Shown here: positions 1 through 12,330 of the stretch, in pieces
Numbering within the stretch: position 1 is the first letter of the stretch
Layout: each line of letters opens with the position of its first letter
NCBI GenBank assembly: GCA_963978905.1
Contig: OZ022257.1
Location: 11,554,509-11,618,508, forward strand
Direction: 5' to 3'
DNA from: Trichostrongylus colubriformis
Taxonomy: Eukaryota; Nematoda; Chromadorea; Rhabditida; Trichostrongylidae
DNA: 64,000 nucleotides
The notes under the pieces: model-generated
The model's database searches: none
Told to the model about the DNA's origin: nothing
The model's input: only the letters and a program-made list of their open reading frames with translations
Program-made: the position numbers and the translations under genes

Positions 1-600
1 CATTGGAAAACTGTCAGAATTTAGGACTCGTGTTTTTTGGGCAAAAATTATAAATAGGCCCCTATTCTTTTGGTAAGCTTTCCCACTTTGTTAGCTGCTT
101 ACTGGTTTACGTCTCCGAAATTCAGTCGTTGTTTACTTATTTGCTCATTTATGTATTGATTTTGAGCCAAAACATTTAAGAAACGCTGGAAAAAGCTGTT
201 GATATTATGAGGCATTTTATAATTTTCAGCAGATTAGGATAATATAACATATGAAATATTAAATCAGAGTTCGAATTGTTTATTCAGGGAGGTATCAGTA
301 ATGGTTCGTTTGTGATTATCAATCAATCAATCAATCAATCAATTAATCAAATTATTCTCGGAATAAACTCAGCGATGTGAAATGTCAACAAACGGCTCAC
401 CTCAAGCATGCCTGAAATGCGTTCTTCAGTTTATGAAGGGTACCCTCCGTATCACCTCTATATGCACCCATTGCTGTCAGCATATATCTCCTCCATATAT
501 GGTCGGCCTAAAGAAATCACTATATTATCGTTTGACCAAGTACAGAGAATTTTGTGTTAACCTAAAAGTTTTAGTGCTGATCATATTTGCAGTAGCATCC
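1..600. other. No gene seen
   Basis: AT-rich sequence with a (TCAA)n run. One 96-codon frame runs into the MITE at 610 and is not credible. Confidence 0.5.
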
Positions 601-609
601 CTACCTCAA

Positions 610-1038
610 AGGAATCGTCCACAGAAAAATAAGTTTTTCTGTTACTCATATAATTATGTTGCGGATGCCTAATGTGAGCGCTTGCGAAGTTTAACGTGAA
701 AAATTCTGAACCCAGCTAAGATACAGTCCCCCGAATTCTCGGCCGGGTGGGCGGGGCCTTCGAATTAAAGATCCGTCCCGACGTCCACCACAGTTGAAAA
801 CGGAGAATGGGACTGTTTACGTAATATTCTGTTCCTACTGCAATGCGTCTCCGACCGCGGCGGACTATGGGATGGGCAGTTGCTCGGAGGACCCGCCCAC
901 CCGGACGAGACTTTGTGGTGCTGTATCTTAGCTGGCTTTACATTTTTTCACGTAAAACTTTGCATGCGGCCCACATTAGGCAACTGCAACATAAATATAT
1001 GAGTAACAGAAAAGTTCACTTTCCCGTGGACGTTCCCC
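610..1038. mobile_element. TTAA-target palindromic MITE, copy 1 (old)
   Basis: The left end GGAATCGTCCACAGAAAAAT and right end CCCGTGGACG are inverted copies of the termini of the 37 kb elements. Flanks are decayed (TCAA/TTAT). Internally it has the GTGGGCGGGGCC core and its inverted partner. Confidence 0.75.
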
Positions 1039-1370
1039 TTATCTGTCGTCCATGAAAAGGATTGGGCTATGCCGAGCCCCGCTCAGTTCACGCCTTTCAA
1101 TGTGCGAATCGCGGGCCATCTTATGGATCGTATCCACCTGCGCTTTCAAATCAACTCCATCATCCTATTCACACATTAGGTTCAAGGAGAGTGCGAAAAA
1201 TGCTCTATATTAGAGACAATATAACCGTAAATATTGAAGTTGTTACAGTACCTATAGCAACTTTATTACTGTTATAGCGACTTTTTGAAGCATTCTAGAA
1301 TGCCCATGATTCCTGCATCTCGGAGGCACTTTCACTACGAAAATCAACAAAAAAATTCGAAAAGGCTCAC

Positions 1371-4300
1371 AGCAATACGAACTCCTTCTTCAACAGTACC
1401 ACATCCCCGTAGAAATGGTTGACGATACAAAAATGCAGCTACAGTTGAGCTGAAAAATGATTTTCAAGGACTTTGTTATCCAAGCAACGATGAATTCAAT
1501 ATTAATGCGCTCATCAAATGGCTGAACAAACGAGCCCTCTGGTCAAGAATCTCTTTTTCTAGAATGCGCCACGTACTCTACACTCATTAGATTCATTGTA
1601 GAATCCGAATATGTATTTGGCCTATATAATGGATGACTTTCGAAAGCCATCCGTTTCGAAATTTGAGAGAAAATTGAGAATCCAACAATAGGCAAGCCTT
1701 CGTAGCGATGGAATCATGGAATAAGCGCCAGAGATTCGTTAATTAGCAATGTCGCGTAATTGGCGTTATTGTGATTTTAGTAGAATCGTAGAAAAGGACC
1801 AGATATGTACCTATCTCAAACCATTTGCACGATTTTCTCAACCTATATGTAATACGCAATCAGGGTACACCAGGAATCGAGGATTCTTCGACAGGGGTGG
1901 TATTTGACGGTCGACAGGAGATGATATTTGATGGGTCGTATGGGGGATCGTATGGGGGCAGAGGTCAGCACAATGGTTTCAGGCTAGATGTTAAGCGGAA
2001 CGTGCCGTCAGCTGACTCGCTTAGGTATAGCAATGTGATTGAATTTTAGTGGTAAACACAAAATGACAGTACTTAAATACCTAGTAATGCTATGCAATCA
2101 GCAGTGGTTCTGTAGAAAACAGAAGGGGTCATACTTAGACTCTCGTTTGGAGCGGGGGGGGGGGACGAAGGGGTCGCTATGAAGCGGCCACTTTCCTTAA
2201 CACCTAGGAGTGCCCTGCCTAAATCTATGCAACTGATCCTTTTCCACGTCCACATCCCACATCTCCATGAAACCGCTAATGATTTTCACAATTCCATATT
2301 TCCACAAACCTCGCAATCAATACGTATTATTAACTTTATACACCAATTTAACGATTCCACTTTAACGCTGCCTTAAGATGGTTCCCGAATGAGAACTATA
2401 GCATAGTAATTATAAAGTCCGATGGCCGACAATATCGGTGTATTCGAAAACTTCCAGAAAAAATCTTACTCAAAGACATTGGAAGAGGGTAATTTTTGGC
2501 CTACGGTAAAACTGTCGTGGTTCGGACGAGTTCAAGGCACCGCCATTGCACAAACTCGCCAATTTGACGCCTTAGTATGGTGCAAAGAGGATATGTTTTT
2601 GTTACAAAATTGTTTTTTTTTCTTTTACTTTTTTTGTTCTTTCTTGTATTGTTTCTAGATGTACTTACATGGATGCTGTTGTAGTTGGGAATGACCACTC
2701 TACTGCGCTGGGAGTCAGGTGCTACAACTAACGTTGGCCCGCCGCCCGTCTCCTACAGCGGACAACTCGGAAAGTCAGTGCGTTGATGCGAATGGGATGC
2801 GAATACACACCGCAGCGTCGCGCTTTTGAATCCGGGTTTTTTCGCCAATTATCGCTTCTAACCTTCAGTGTTCGTTACAAAATGCTCATTTCTTTGCATC
2901 TTTCTCTTGCTTCGGACTCCTTCCGGTTCCTTTCAGAAATTTCTAGAAGCATGTATACCTATGTAGTCGTACACCAAGGTTTTTCAATCCCGCTGTTCGC
3001 ACTAATCGGCCAAGTTTCACGGCCCATTGAAATTCGGAAATACTGGAAGCGATCTCTTCAGCATCCTCGTCCACGGTAAATCCTGGCCGAGCCACAATGT
3101 AACAGTGAGCTGGAATTACATATAGATAAGAAAGAATGGGAATTTCTCTCCAACTATGTACATATTTCTGGGAAGGCATGAACAACGTGCAAAGCATTGC
3201 AGAACACTTCAAAAATTTTTTTTATTTTTGCATAAGTTTTTAGCTCTGATCTTGTTGTTGCACTTTGAAAAATTAAGTACTTTATGTCGACTAGTTCATT
3301 CTGTGATACGCCATGCATAAAAACTTGATTCTAAATCAGAGAAATGTTTGAATGAATTTGAGGTCTATCCGGTATTTCTCCTTGCCAGGGACAAGCCGTA
3401 TTGCGGAGGACAGAAGGCCCAACTGATCCCACAACCAATATGCGATCCCACGTATCTCGTAAAGAACTACAGCCATGACCACTGGTGTAATTCCAGACTA
3501 TTATTACTACTTATGTTTACCTATTACTCTACATTATTCACGGATCCTACAACCTATGCAGCCCGAAAGAGTGCTGGTAATAACCATGGGCTTGCTCACC
3601 GACAATACAGGAGGACAGTGCAGAATAGGGTGGGGAAAATACGCCAAATAATCGCGTCAGCGGCGTCGCACTCGCGGCGCCACCAGTACGACTTGCGCAT
3701 CGATTTTGCTCTTGGGAGCCCGGCAGAGCGTGGCTGCGTCACTTCTGCACTCCACCCGTGCCACACTGCCTCCTCCAGCCACGCCACCCTGCCTCCTCTA
3801 CCCTTGTCACACTGTCTCGCATGAAGGCTGCCAGCGATGCCACTGGCACTCGCACCCGCCGCACCGCTCGCCGTGGGCAGCCACGCGATTATTTGGCGTA
3901 TTTCCCCCCACCCTGCAGAATATTCTCGGAAAGTTTAGGGCAGCACAGAGACGCAATCAAATCCCTCGGCGGATTTTATTGAGTTTAAATGCATGGCGCG
4001 ACCGGCAGGTACTGGTCAGTTGCATATTTTATACAATTTAGTTGTGTAGTGACGCAATGAATCCAGATCCAGCACAGCTTACCTTCACGTCTTTGGGCCG
4101 GAACGTTCCCATCACAGCTTGTCCAATTTTCCCATCGTAGCTCAATATCGAGACCAGGATCGAAACGTGAATTCTGCATATCGATAGAACGAATACTTTT
4201 TCTGAAAAGCTATTTTCAATTAATTCTCAGTCCAGCCAAAGATCTTTGACTGTTTCACCTGCAATGATCAAGTGTACACGAATCACCTGGGAGCCGCCAT

Positions 4301-7300
4301 ACTGATCCGGTCATTTCCTGAAAAGATACTTCGACACTTCTGATAACTAGTTCTTGTTGATAGAACATAGAATAGACGTGGTGGATTGGCCAACCGTTAC
4401 GTTCCCAGACATGCCGGTTGCCGACATTCAAAACCTTAGAAGGAATTAGGCTAGGCTTTTTACAAATTATGAAGGCATTGGTACCGCGGGAAACAAAAAC
4501 TCGATAACGCTGAGTAGGAACATACTCAGTGGACTTCTATAAGGCAGCGAAGGGGCGAACGCTTCACTGCTTCGCCCAATACAAATGTTCAATTGGACCT
4601 GATGGAGAATGCCAAAGATGGATGCTCCAAAAACTCAAGAAAGAAGAGTTTTGCGGCGCACATCATCACATACATATCGGTCGAAACCACGTAGATCTGC
4701 GACGTTCTGCGGTCGCGTACAACGCGCGACGCGATCGCTGAAAAAGGAGATCCGACGGGAGCAGTTTGTGTAGGAACCCACTGAGAAGTGAAAGTCCGTA
4801 AGTTATCGCAAATGGTGCCACACACTACCTTAGTTAATAACCAGCTCTCATTTGCAGATATCACACTTTCTTTCTACGCAAAATACCCATTCCTGCTGCT
4901 TCCAGTGATCATCAAATCAGATGCCCTTCCGTGGCTTGAAGGGGGGCTTGGGCCGTGTTCACACCGAGCCGGCGCGTGGCTGCGCTCACAGGCTGCGAGG
5001 CAGAGTGGCACGGGGTGGTGCAGAGACGACGTAGGCAACGAGGCAGCATGGCTTAGGGGAAGACGCAGAGACACGCAGCCACGCCCAGCCACCGGCATCG
5101 CAGAGTATGAACGCGAGCTTTGGCTATCACCTTATGCAGACCGATATGATATACACTTAGACCGTTCGGGAATTTTCACGCCTCTCCCTGTTCAGTTTAT
5201 AGTCCAAGCATTAGCATATAGCGTTTAAACTATACCTTATAATCCCCGCAAACTGTTCCTTTAGTACAGTGTTCAGGTTTGTCGTCACGAAATGTTGGTT
5301 GGAAATGAAAACGCCAGTTGATAGCTGGAGAAATACGAACAGAACCGCTTGTAGTGCTGCAGTAATCGTCTGAAATCATTGCTGTGAATTTCGTGACTGG
5401 CGACTGGAAGTCGATGATTTACCACGAAGCACTTACCGTAGAGATGCATTTGCTCTTCTGGTATATGATCACTATCGAAAATGTACACTGGTGGTGTCAT
5501 TGCTTGTACTACGTAGAACATATTGGTAATACCGATAGATAACTCGTCATAACAAAAATACACTCCTTGAACAGTTGGATCTGCCTTAACGTAAGAAACT
5601 AACTGCCAGCATTAATCCAAATCATGCCATATATTCAGCTTGGTGTAGTGACACGTGGTACAACTCTCATTAACATACTGCGGGGATCAGTGCCCGCTAA
5701 GGTCAATCAAGCCTTTCATCCCTCTAGGGTAGATCCATTGGCACCAGAGTCGTCTAGGAAGATGAAAGCCCTGGCTTGTACGTCGGATGGTCCTCGCAAG
5801 TCATTGTATGGGCCCAATTCCATTCACCTGTCATCACGATCCGAATGGAACTAGAATGAGCGGCGCATCCCTCAAAAGAGGTTGGTAAATGCCAAAAGTA
5901 CTGCCCTTCATTTGATCTACTCACATCCAGGAATGCGGCTATACTCGAGAATGCACATTCAGCCTGTATACAAACCGCGGAAGTGTTAAAAAATGCGATG
6001 GAAGAAGAAGAAAACGAAATGAAGTTGTCGAAAACCCGGAAATATTATCCCTGTTTTCCGGATGTGTATTGTGAGCAGCGTGATCGCTTGAAGGACTCCA
6101 CGGTGAAATTAGTTTCTTTGCTACCCTTATATTTAAGTTGTATTTGCCTAATAAGGGCCGAATGCAAAGTTTCACGCGAAAAGGTGAGAATTCGGCTTAA
6201 ATACGGCTCCTCAAATCCTTGGCCAGGTCGGCGGGCCTCCGAGAAAAAGCCCTGTCCCGTCTCCCGCGGTTGGGATCGGAAAGTGGGACTATTTACGCAA
6301 CTTTCTGTTCCTATAGTGCGTCTCCGACAGCGGCGCACGACGGAGTGCGCACTTGCTCGGAGGTCTCGCCCATCCGGCCGAGTATTTGGGGAGCTGTATC
6401 TTAGCCGAATTCTCACTTCTTCGCGTGAAACTTTGCATGCGGCACACATTAGGCAAATACAACATAAATAAATGGGTAAAATAAAAACTCATTTTCCCGT
6501 GGACGATTCCTTAAGCACTCAACCATTTGGAGCCCCTAGCTCGCACCCATAGCGTTGCGCACCACACGCGGCCACACGATTCGCCTGCCCCAATAGCACA
6601 CACCTTCATTTCCCGTTGATTGGGTATTGCGATGCGCAGGTATCGATTGAAGCCACGCGAATGTGTGAGCATGCGTCAATGGTGGGAGGAACTCGCGCAT
6701 GGCGGTCGCCGATCCATGTAGCGCCTTTTTGAGAGCTTAGAGGCGTCTTTAACCGTGCCACAGTGGTTTTCTTCACTATTAGTTCATTTCATTTTCCACA
6801 AATCCAAGCTATACGGCCCACTGCATAAAAACGTACATAAATTATTGACAATTTTCCATTTCTTTGAAGAAACATTGGACGTGGAAGTTTAGGACGGCCG
6901 TCACTGTCTGATCTGCTTGGCATGTTCACCATGTTGAACTTTCTTCCCTCACTGAATAAAAAATACTCTTGTGCAAAATAAAAAAAAATTGAAATCTGGT
7001 ATCCTGGATTTGGGGTGAGGGCAGTCAATCTGCAGTGCAAATCTACCGCTAGTGTAGAAGCGGGAACAGAAGCGGATGGCGTGCCGCCTGAATTAGATTT
7101 CAAAAAAATCATGAAATTGTGATGGGGACTTCATCTGACAGCGAAGACCGCATATTTTGCACCGTAATTATCAGGAGGGGTCCCTGCGATGAAATGAGCG
7201 CCTCCTTACCAACTCCAGTAGCAGATATAATTACGCGTTCACCTGGCAGACACTTCTTCGTTTTGAACAATTGAGTATAGTTCTTTTCTTGAGATCACAT

Positions 7301-9107
7301 TGATCTAAAAAAATGAATATATGAAATAGTTAAGTAATCGGCACCCTCACCCCTTGAAGGCACCAAAAATGAGCGACTTGTGCAGCCCGCTGTAGGGGAT
7401 TTGTGCCAGCCCGCTACAAGCCTTACCTGAGGTTCTGCTAGAAATTCATCCATCTTCTCCACCCTTGCCCAATACTTCACTTTTCCATTGTAGGCCATTG
7501 AAAGCTCACACATATGACATGGAAGATCCACACGTTCGCCTGGCCAAAAATACACTGGCACGACCTGAATTGACAGAGCGTGGCATTAAAGCTAACCGAG
7601 AGACATTTTTCGCTTTGAGATCATATCCTTGAAAACTGAGATGCGCAGAAGAATTTTAGAAAAGGGAAAAATGCACTCGATCCGCTTAAGACAAATTTTA
7701 TTTATCAGATAAATTTGAATGGATGATGGCAGGATTACACGTTGCGTCCAGGAATCCTCAAATGGGGTTGTGTTTTGGGTTAAAAATTCTCCGAGGAATT
7801 CCCATCGATCATCTCTTCCAGAGCGATTTTGTTTTTATGAGTGATCTATAGAAAAGTTGTCAATAAATAACCATATTTAGCTCTATGCATATAGTTCTAA
7901 GTAGCGAGGCTATCATTCCATTGTCGGCCATTTTTGAAACATACCTCGAGCACACTAACAGGTACCGTTGGGAGTTCCGACTAAGGGAGAGGGGTCGTTT
8001 TTTTCAAGGGTTCTCCTGGAATCTTAGACTTGACCCTAGTGGCGCAACTGCCACAAGAGCTTATGTTTTAGATTCGTCCAGAAGGTAAAAACGTCAAATT
8101 GTACAAGAACGCTCACGCGCAAAACCCGTGATTTCGGACGGGACTCACCCCGGGTGTGTTGCAAGTGTTCCGGCGATTAGTGTGGGGTCAGGTCACCCAT
8201 GACTGAGTTTGCTTTACGAGACAATTGATTTACTACTGATTACAAGATCTTGGCTACGTACCTGGTCTACTTATGTCAAGATAAAGTCCGAAGAATAAAG
8301 GCAGATCTTTGTAAAGTTAACTATGTTATAAAGTTGGATATTTGTTAGTTAAATGATTAAGTTAGGGTATTTTCCATTGAATACAATCACTAACTGAAAG
8401 CAGATACGATCTATGATGGAGGTGGAAGCTAGTTACTGTAGCAGTCCATGATACAATTTTTCAGTCTTACAAGAATAATAATTTCGTCGTTTCTAAAGTG
8501 AATCACCCTTCACATAAAACTGGTGACCTAACCTCCTGGAACACTGGTCGGAACACCTGCACGCCACCCCTCGAACCCCCCCCCCCCCCCCCCCCTCCCG
8601 ATCATCTATGCTTTTCGCATCATATGTGCTGATCCATTACACCATTGTGATCTTATGCACCATTCCCCACCCACCTAATCGTATAGTTTCCATGATCTAT
8701 TGCACTGAAATGTTATCGGCCGGCTCCGCGATTCAGTGTATTTCGAAATCCTTAAAAATTACACAACAATTCTAGATGGAGGTAGAATGCACGGCGCAAC
8801 CCTCGATGCATTGCCATTCATATTTCGGATGTTAACAAAGCAGAGCAAAGAGCACTGAAGTGTCTCAAAAACACTTTGCACCAACCTGCAGTGCATGTTC
8901 CGAACATTCTTTGGAAAAGCTGCTTTTCGACCACTCCAGCTCAAAGTGTCTCTTCACTTGACTGCCTATTTTCAAATTCGCCCATATTTTGGGCGGTGGT
9001 GGAACAGTGTCAACTGGCTGTCTTTCACGGTAAATGGGAACACGTGGTGGTGGTGCAGGCACAGCGCGTTTCTTGACTTTTTCGTGTTCCGCCACATCAA
9101 CCTCGCC
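1371..9107 (-). CDS. Immunoglobulin-fold extracellular protein, multi-exon, both ends missing (possibly FAM187-like)
   Basis: Eight minus-strand exons join with matching phases: 8886..9107, 7427..7564, 7210..7282, 5437..5580, 5236..5369, 4083..4173, 2959..3109 and 1371..1449. All but a few have strong donors (GTAAGG, GTAAGT, GTGAGC) and pyrimidine-CAG acceptors. The first exon is proline-rich. The second carries GERVDLPCHMC, and exons three and four give GERVIISATGV followed by GVYFCYD, the two-cysteine signature of an Ig fold. Further on come WENWTSCDGN and QRREAHCYIVARPG, a Trp/Cys pattern like that in FAM187-type Ig proteins; that family link is from memory and weak. No membrane segment or stop was firmly placed. 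A short frame after 1371 (acceptor near 1222) would end in a stop and could be the last exon. Introns hold SINE, MITE and tRNA-like repeats. Existence of the gene is well supported; its exact role is unknown. Confidence 0.72.
2075..2235. repeat. Dispersed repeat shared with 54600..54760
   Basis: GGTCATACTTAGACTCTCGT...ATGAAGCGGCCACTTTCC here resembles GGTCATACTTGGCTCCCGT...ATGAAGTGGCTATTTTCC at 54660. Includes a G12 tract. Confidence 0.5.
2474..2936 (+). repeat. 450-base dispersed repeat, copy 1
   Basis: Shares GCGCTGGGAGTCAGGTGCTA, GACAACTCGGAAAGTCAGTG and the T-rich middle with the copies at 36860..37752 and 53353..53814. Ends near CCGGAAGG/CCTTCCGG suggest short inverted termini (AAAG.AACCGGAAGGGG in the 53 kb copy). 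It abuts the donor side of the Ig-gene exon at 2959. Confidence 0.78.
3621..3921. mobile_element. Covarying fold-back element, copy 1
   Basis: The core has CTCGCGGCGCCACCAGTACG and CACTGGCACTCGCACCCGCC. The arms are element-specific: AAATACGCCAAATAATCGCG occurs at the left and inverted at the right (3881..3902). Long plus-strand frames through it are repeat sequence and not genes. Confidence 0.75.
4945..5118. repeat. GGCCGCGTTCATAC-type short TIR repeat, copy 1
   Basis: Ends GGGCCGTGTTCACACC and AGTATGAACGCGAGC are inverted relatives. The GC-rich interior is full of GCAGAGACAC and CGCAGCCACGCC motifs shared with copies at 12168, 22443 and 26470. Confidence 0.55.
5636..5885 (+). repeat. tRNA-derived SINE, copy 1
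   Basis: Begins with a polymerase III A-box-like TGGTGTAGTGACACG and a B-box-like GGGGATCAGTGCCCGC, then the family body (AGTCGTCTAGGAAGATGAAA) and tail GCGGCGCATCCC. Confidence 0.7.
6092..6510. mobile_element. TTAA-target palindromic MITE, copy 2 (old)
   Basis: Arms match the family over most of their length, with AGGACTCCACGG at the left and GTGGACGATTCC at the right; the flanks are TTGA and TTAA. Open frames in it on both strands are artefacts of the palindrome. Confidence 0.8.
7570..8570. other. Intron of the Ig-fold gene, unassigned
   Basis: No exon or recognisable repeat seen apart from the tRNA-like relic and C-tract at its lower-strand end. Confidence 0.4.
8592..8655 (-). other. tRNA-like relic lacking the T arm
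   Basis: Minus strand: GGTGTAATGGATCAGCACAT and the GCGAAAAGCAT anticodon arm match the 47.6 kb relic. The 3' part runs into a long C/G homopolymer at 8574..8596. Confidence 0.4.
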
Positions 9108-9492
9108 CTGCAATACAGTCGTCAACCTATTTGAACACACATCTCTAAAACTGAATATGTTAAAACTACGTGGAAATGAGGAGAAATGAAATCGACAATT
9201 GTAAAAGTCGAAGCCAGTATGCGATAAGAAAGTTGTTGAATAAAGAAAAGATCGTATCTAAACCTAAGGTGCGACAGCGCGGGCGGTCGCGTGCGCATCG
9301 TTGTTGGGGCGCGCCAAACTTTTTGAAAAAGATGGATTGCGTGGCGCCGTAGCGATTTCGACGTAGATGCTCGGATCAACTCACACTTATTGTCTATTTC
9401 GTGTAGTTAGCTATATTAGGCGCTATGAAAAGTCTAGATGAGGGAGATATTTCTATTCTTTTCGATATTTCAACAGCCAATAACCAGATCAC

Positions 9493-9539
9493 CAGTGATC
9501 AGCAGCTAGTTGTGTGAAAAGGATCAAAAGAACTGACAT
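9493..9539 (-). CDS. Possible signal-peptide first exon for the Ig-fold gene
   Basis: An ATG at 9539 opens a short hydrophobic stretch (MSVLLILFTQLAADH) that looks like a secretion signal and stops at a possible donor (CTG/GTGATC). It lies just upstream of the first recognised exon of the Ig-fold gene on the same strand. The phases do not join directly (exit phase 2, next entry phase 0), so another small exon would be needed. Treat as a candidate only. Confidence 0.25.
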
Positions 9540-9657
9540 TTCACGACTTCCTTATGTGAAAAAGCAACACTCCGAGCCTCACTTTTGTGCGCACTATATT
9601 CAATCACTAAATGGAAATGGTCTGTTCCATCAATCATCCGTCCTCAGAACACCATAA

Positions 9658-10045
9658 GGCTGCGTTCATACCAAATTGAATGAGAGTTTTGGCGCATTCG
9701 CGTCATGCATGAGATACGTATCGATCAGAAAATGAGAGTATTGGCGCATCGGCGCATTGGCGTATCGGCGCATCCGCGCATCCGCGATTTGAGAGAATTG
9801 GCGCATTCGCGTGATGGATAGGATACATATCGATTGAAAAATGAGAGTATTGGCGCATCCGCGATTTTGGATATTCGCCATAACAGAAAAAGATCAAGAA
9901 ATGAAAAGAGAAGAAAAAGAAATCAACCGCACGTTGGCACGTGCCGCGTTCAAAAGGGTGACGTGGCACGCCATTCTCTCAAATCGCGGATGCGCCGATG
10001 CGCCGATGCGCCAAAACTCTCATTCGATTTGGTATGAACGCAACC
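9658..10045. mobile_element. TAA-flanked TIR element with GGCGCAT repeats
   Basis: TAA flanks both sides. Ends GGCTGCGTTCATACCAAATT and inverted GGTTGCGTTCATACCAAATC. The inside repeats TTGGCGCATCGGCGCAT motifs many times. The resulting long frames (ANAPI-type repeats) are not proteins. Confidence 0.8.
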
Positions 10046-10282
10046 TAAGAGTAAGTGCAATGGTGCTAATGTAGTTGTGGGGGTAGGGCCTCACTGTTGC
10101 GCCGTCGTCCCTCAGTCGAAACCGACCTACAATCATCAGTTTAAGCGCTCAACTGAATATTTTTACCTAAGCCTTCCTTAAGGGGGCAGGGTAGAGGCTT
10201 CCCTCCAAAGTAAGGCTTAGGCTAAAAACCTAGGCGAAATAGCGTCGGACGCCGAGCACAGTGGAGTGTCCCCCACCATCTA

Positions 10283-11022
10283 CAGGGGGTGCCAAAAAAT
10301 AGTAATTTTGTCTCCTCCACTTTCACCCCGTTTTAGTTGAACTACAGCAAATTTGTTGAGGTATTCACATCCCCAGATTCAAGAGCAGACCTCACTCTAT
10401 CACTATACTCCGTGGCATCCTTCTGCAGGAGCAGGAACGGGAGCGAGGAAATAGTGAACAAGATGTGTCACCTCAACTGGGCAAAATCCGAAATTTCGTC
10501 GCCCTCGTTCACAAACTTGCTGAGGTCCGTTCACTTTGGGTACCTAAGGGGATTCATACTGGATGGTATTCTTTAAGATCCCGTTTTTTCCGGGTTCCCA
10601 GCGCCCTTCGTTTCCAAGAGCCAAAACGTGCCCTTACCACTGAAACCCCTCCGGAGGCGGATTTGGGCATGAAAATGATACGTCGGATCATAGCAGCCTT
10701 GTCCAAGCAGCAGGGGCTCTGTGACTTCCACGAACCGAAGGGCCAATCCTTAAGAAGCTTCCCACAAAATACCTACCATGGAACCCGGCTCCACTGTTTT
10801 AAGGGGACCTTGATACCGTGGGTGCTCCGAAGCCCGACTGCGCCGCTTAAAGTTCTATATTTTTATGAAAATGAAAGTAGTGAGTCTCAGCTTGTTCCCG
10901 CCTTTAGAGGAACATTTCGGGAATATTTTGCCCCAATACTTTCATTTCTTTCGTTTCCCTATGTTTTGTATAATTGGGAGAGTGAGCCGTGGGCAAAATT
11001 ACTTTTTTTTTGGCACCCCCTG
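10283..11022. mobile_element. TA-flanked TIR element, Tc1/mariner-like, non-autonomous
   Basis: Ends CAGGGGGTGCCAAAAAA and TTTTTTTTTGGCACCCCCTG are inverted repeats and TA flanks both sides. The 740 bases inside have long open frames but no transposase motif that I recognise. TA target and CAGGGGG ends fit the Tc1/mariner superfamily. Confidence 0.75.
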
Positions 11023-11340
11023 TATATCAGTACCGGATAAAGGGAGGTGTTCAAAATACGTGAGTGGATCGAATTCAGACATTTATGTGCATTCTTCAAC
11101 AAATGAAGCCGTGAAATCAATAGTGCGAAAATGGTCGGTTACGTTGTGAAATACGAGGGGTTATCGTCAACGGTCGATATGAGGAACGATTTAAGAGTAA
11201 TGCAGATTACAACGAGATATCAGATGCAAAGAAAGCATCCAAGGAGACTCCTACACTCAGTACGGCGCCGCTTAGCGCGCCCCAGTAACGATGCGCACGC
11301 GACCGCCCGCGCTGTCGCACCTTAGGTTTAGATACGATCT

Positions 11341-11519
11341 AAAGAAAAAGAAGGGAAAGCAGAAGAAGTGTTAGATTGCATCATTACCCAAATAAACGCG
11401 ACTGGGCCACTTGTTATAAATGGAGCGCATGTGCAACAAGAAGCCGATGACAATGCCGTCAGCAGCGTCGCCGAGTATGAAGGGAAGCTTGCAAAGTTAG
11501 TGTTACTAGCGAAATCGTG
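11341..11519 (+). pseudogene. Open coding-like segment next to an inverted repeat
   Basis: The plus strand reads for about 59 codons (EEVLDCIITQINATGPLVIN, then acidic residues and EYEGKLAKLVLLAKS) before a TGA. It starts inside the edge of the inverted repeat at 11265..11340, so its origin is probably a mobile element protein such as a gag fragment. This is a guess; no motif identifies it. Confidence 0.22.
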
Positions 11520-11699
11520 AAGTCGGTGGAAAACGATTGCCTCAATTATAAAAAACGAATTGAATAATTGCCATGCGTTGTACGATAGGAAATTCAAGGA
11601 ATAATGAGAGGACTGCGATGAAAATTAGAAAGAGAGTTAGAGTTGTTGATAAGAAAATAGAACGAAAACACCGTTGATGAAGTAACTATGGTGCAACGT

Positions 11700-11965
11700 A
11701 GATGAAGCGGGGCATTGTGACCATGACCCAAGCAAATAATATACAAATTGATAGGGTGATTAGGCGATCAGGTGGAAGGAAAAATGATACATATCGATCA
11801 AGCAATGAAGCGATCAGGCGGGAAGGATTACATACGTATCGATTAGATGAACGATACGCGTGATTGCCTGATCGCTTAATCGCCTTGTCGCCTGAATCGC
11901 GAACTCTGAACAATGCCGAAGACAGATGAAAGAAGAAAAGAAGGGGCTTAGAAACATTTCCCCAT
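11700..11965. repeat. GCGATCAGGCG-type palindromic repeat
   Basis: AAGCGATCAGGCG and its inverted partner CGCCTGATCGCTTAATCGCC lie here with TACATATCGATCAAGCAATG. Related fragments flank the CR1-like relic at 15945..16030 and 17915..17960. Confidence 0.5.
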
Positions 11966-12167
11966 ACAAGCCTCTCTGTGTAGAAGCAAAGGCACAATTA
12001 ATGATGGCATAGCTATGCAAGGATAGTTGGCCGACCAGCTACCGTGGAATTTGTAGGCAATAAGGCGTTGATGAAAATACATGAATACAGATAAGCAAAC
12101 CATCCAACATACGACCGAAGTATGATTAGAGGCAACCTGGATCAGATTACCCGACTAGGCCGCTTTA

Positions 12168-12330
12168 ATACTTTGCGGTGCCAGCGGCAGGAGGTGTTTG
12201 CATGTCTCTGCGTCTCCGCCTGTGCCACCCTGCCCCATTATTTGCGTCGTCTCTGCATCTCCCTTGTGCCACTCTGCCGCGCTGCCTGTTATCGCAGCCA
12301 CGCAAGGTATGAACGCGGCATGAGCTCTTG
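12168..12330. repeat. GGCCGCGTTCATAC-type repeat, copy 2
   Basis: Shares CATGTCTCTGCGTCTCC and AGGTATGAACGCGGC with the 26.5 kb copy. The left end is decayed. Confidence 0.55.

Larger units (their letters stand above)
9243..11340. repeat. Pair of ~80-base inverted repeats enclosing 2 kb
   Basis: AGATCGTATCTAAACCTAAG plus GTGCGACAGCGCGGGCGGTC at 9247 recurs inverted at 11270..11340 with almost no mismatch. The enclosed 2 kb holds two other TIR elements (9658 and 10283). It may be the two ends of a larger element or a rearranged pair of short ones. Confidence 0.65.

Noticed and set aside
3348..3982. Long plus-strand frames rich in His, Pro, Thr and Arg
   Set aside because: They lie in the fold-back repeat at 3621..3921; the same core gives other frames in other copies.
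7184..7209. Intron of 26 bases in the Ig-fold gene
   Set aside because: Too short, and the downstream exon at 5580 matches the GTAAGG donor in phase.
9666..10074. Repetitive protein with ANAPI/RRYADAP units on either strand
   Set aside because: It is the GGCGCAT repeat inside a TIR element read in several frames.
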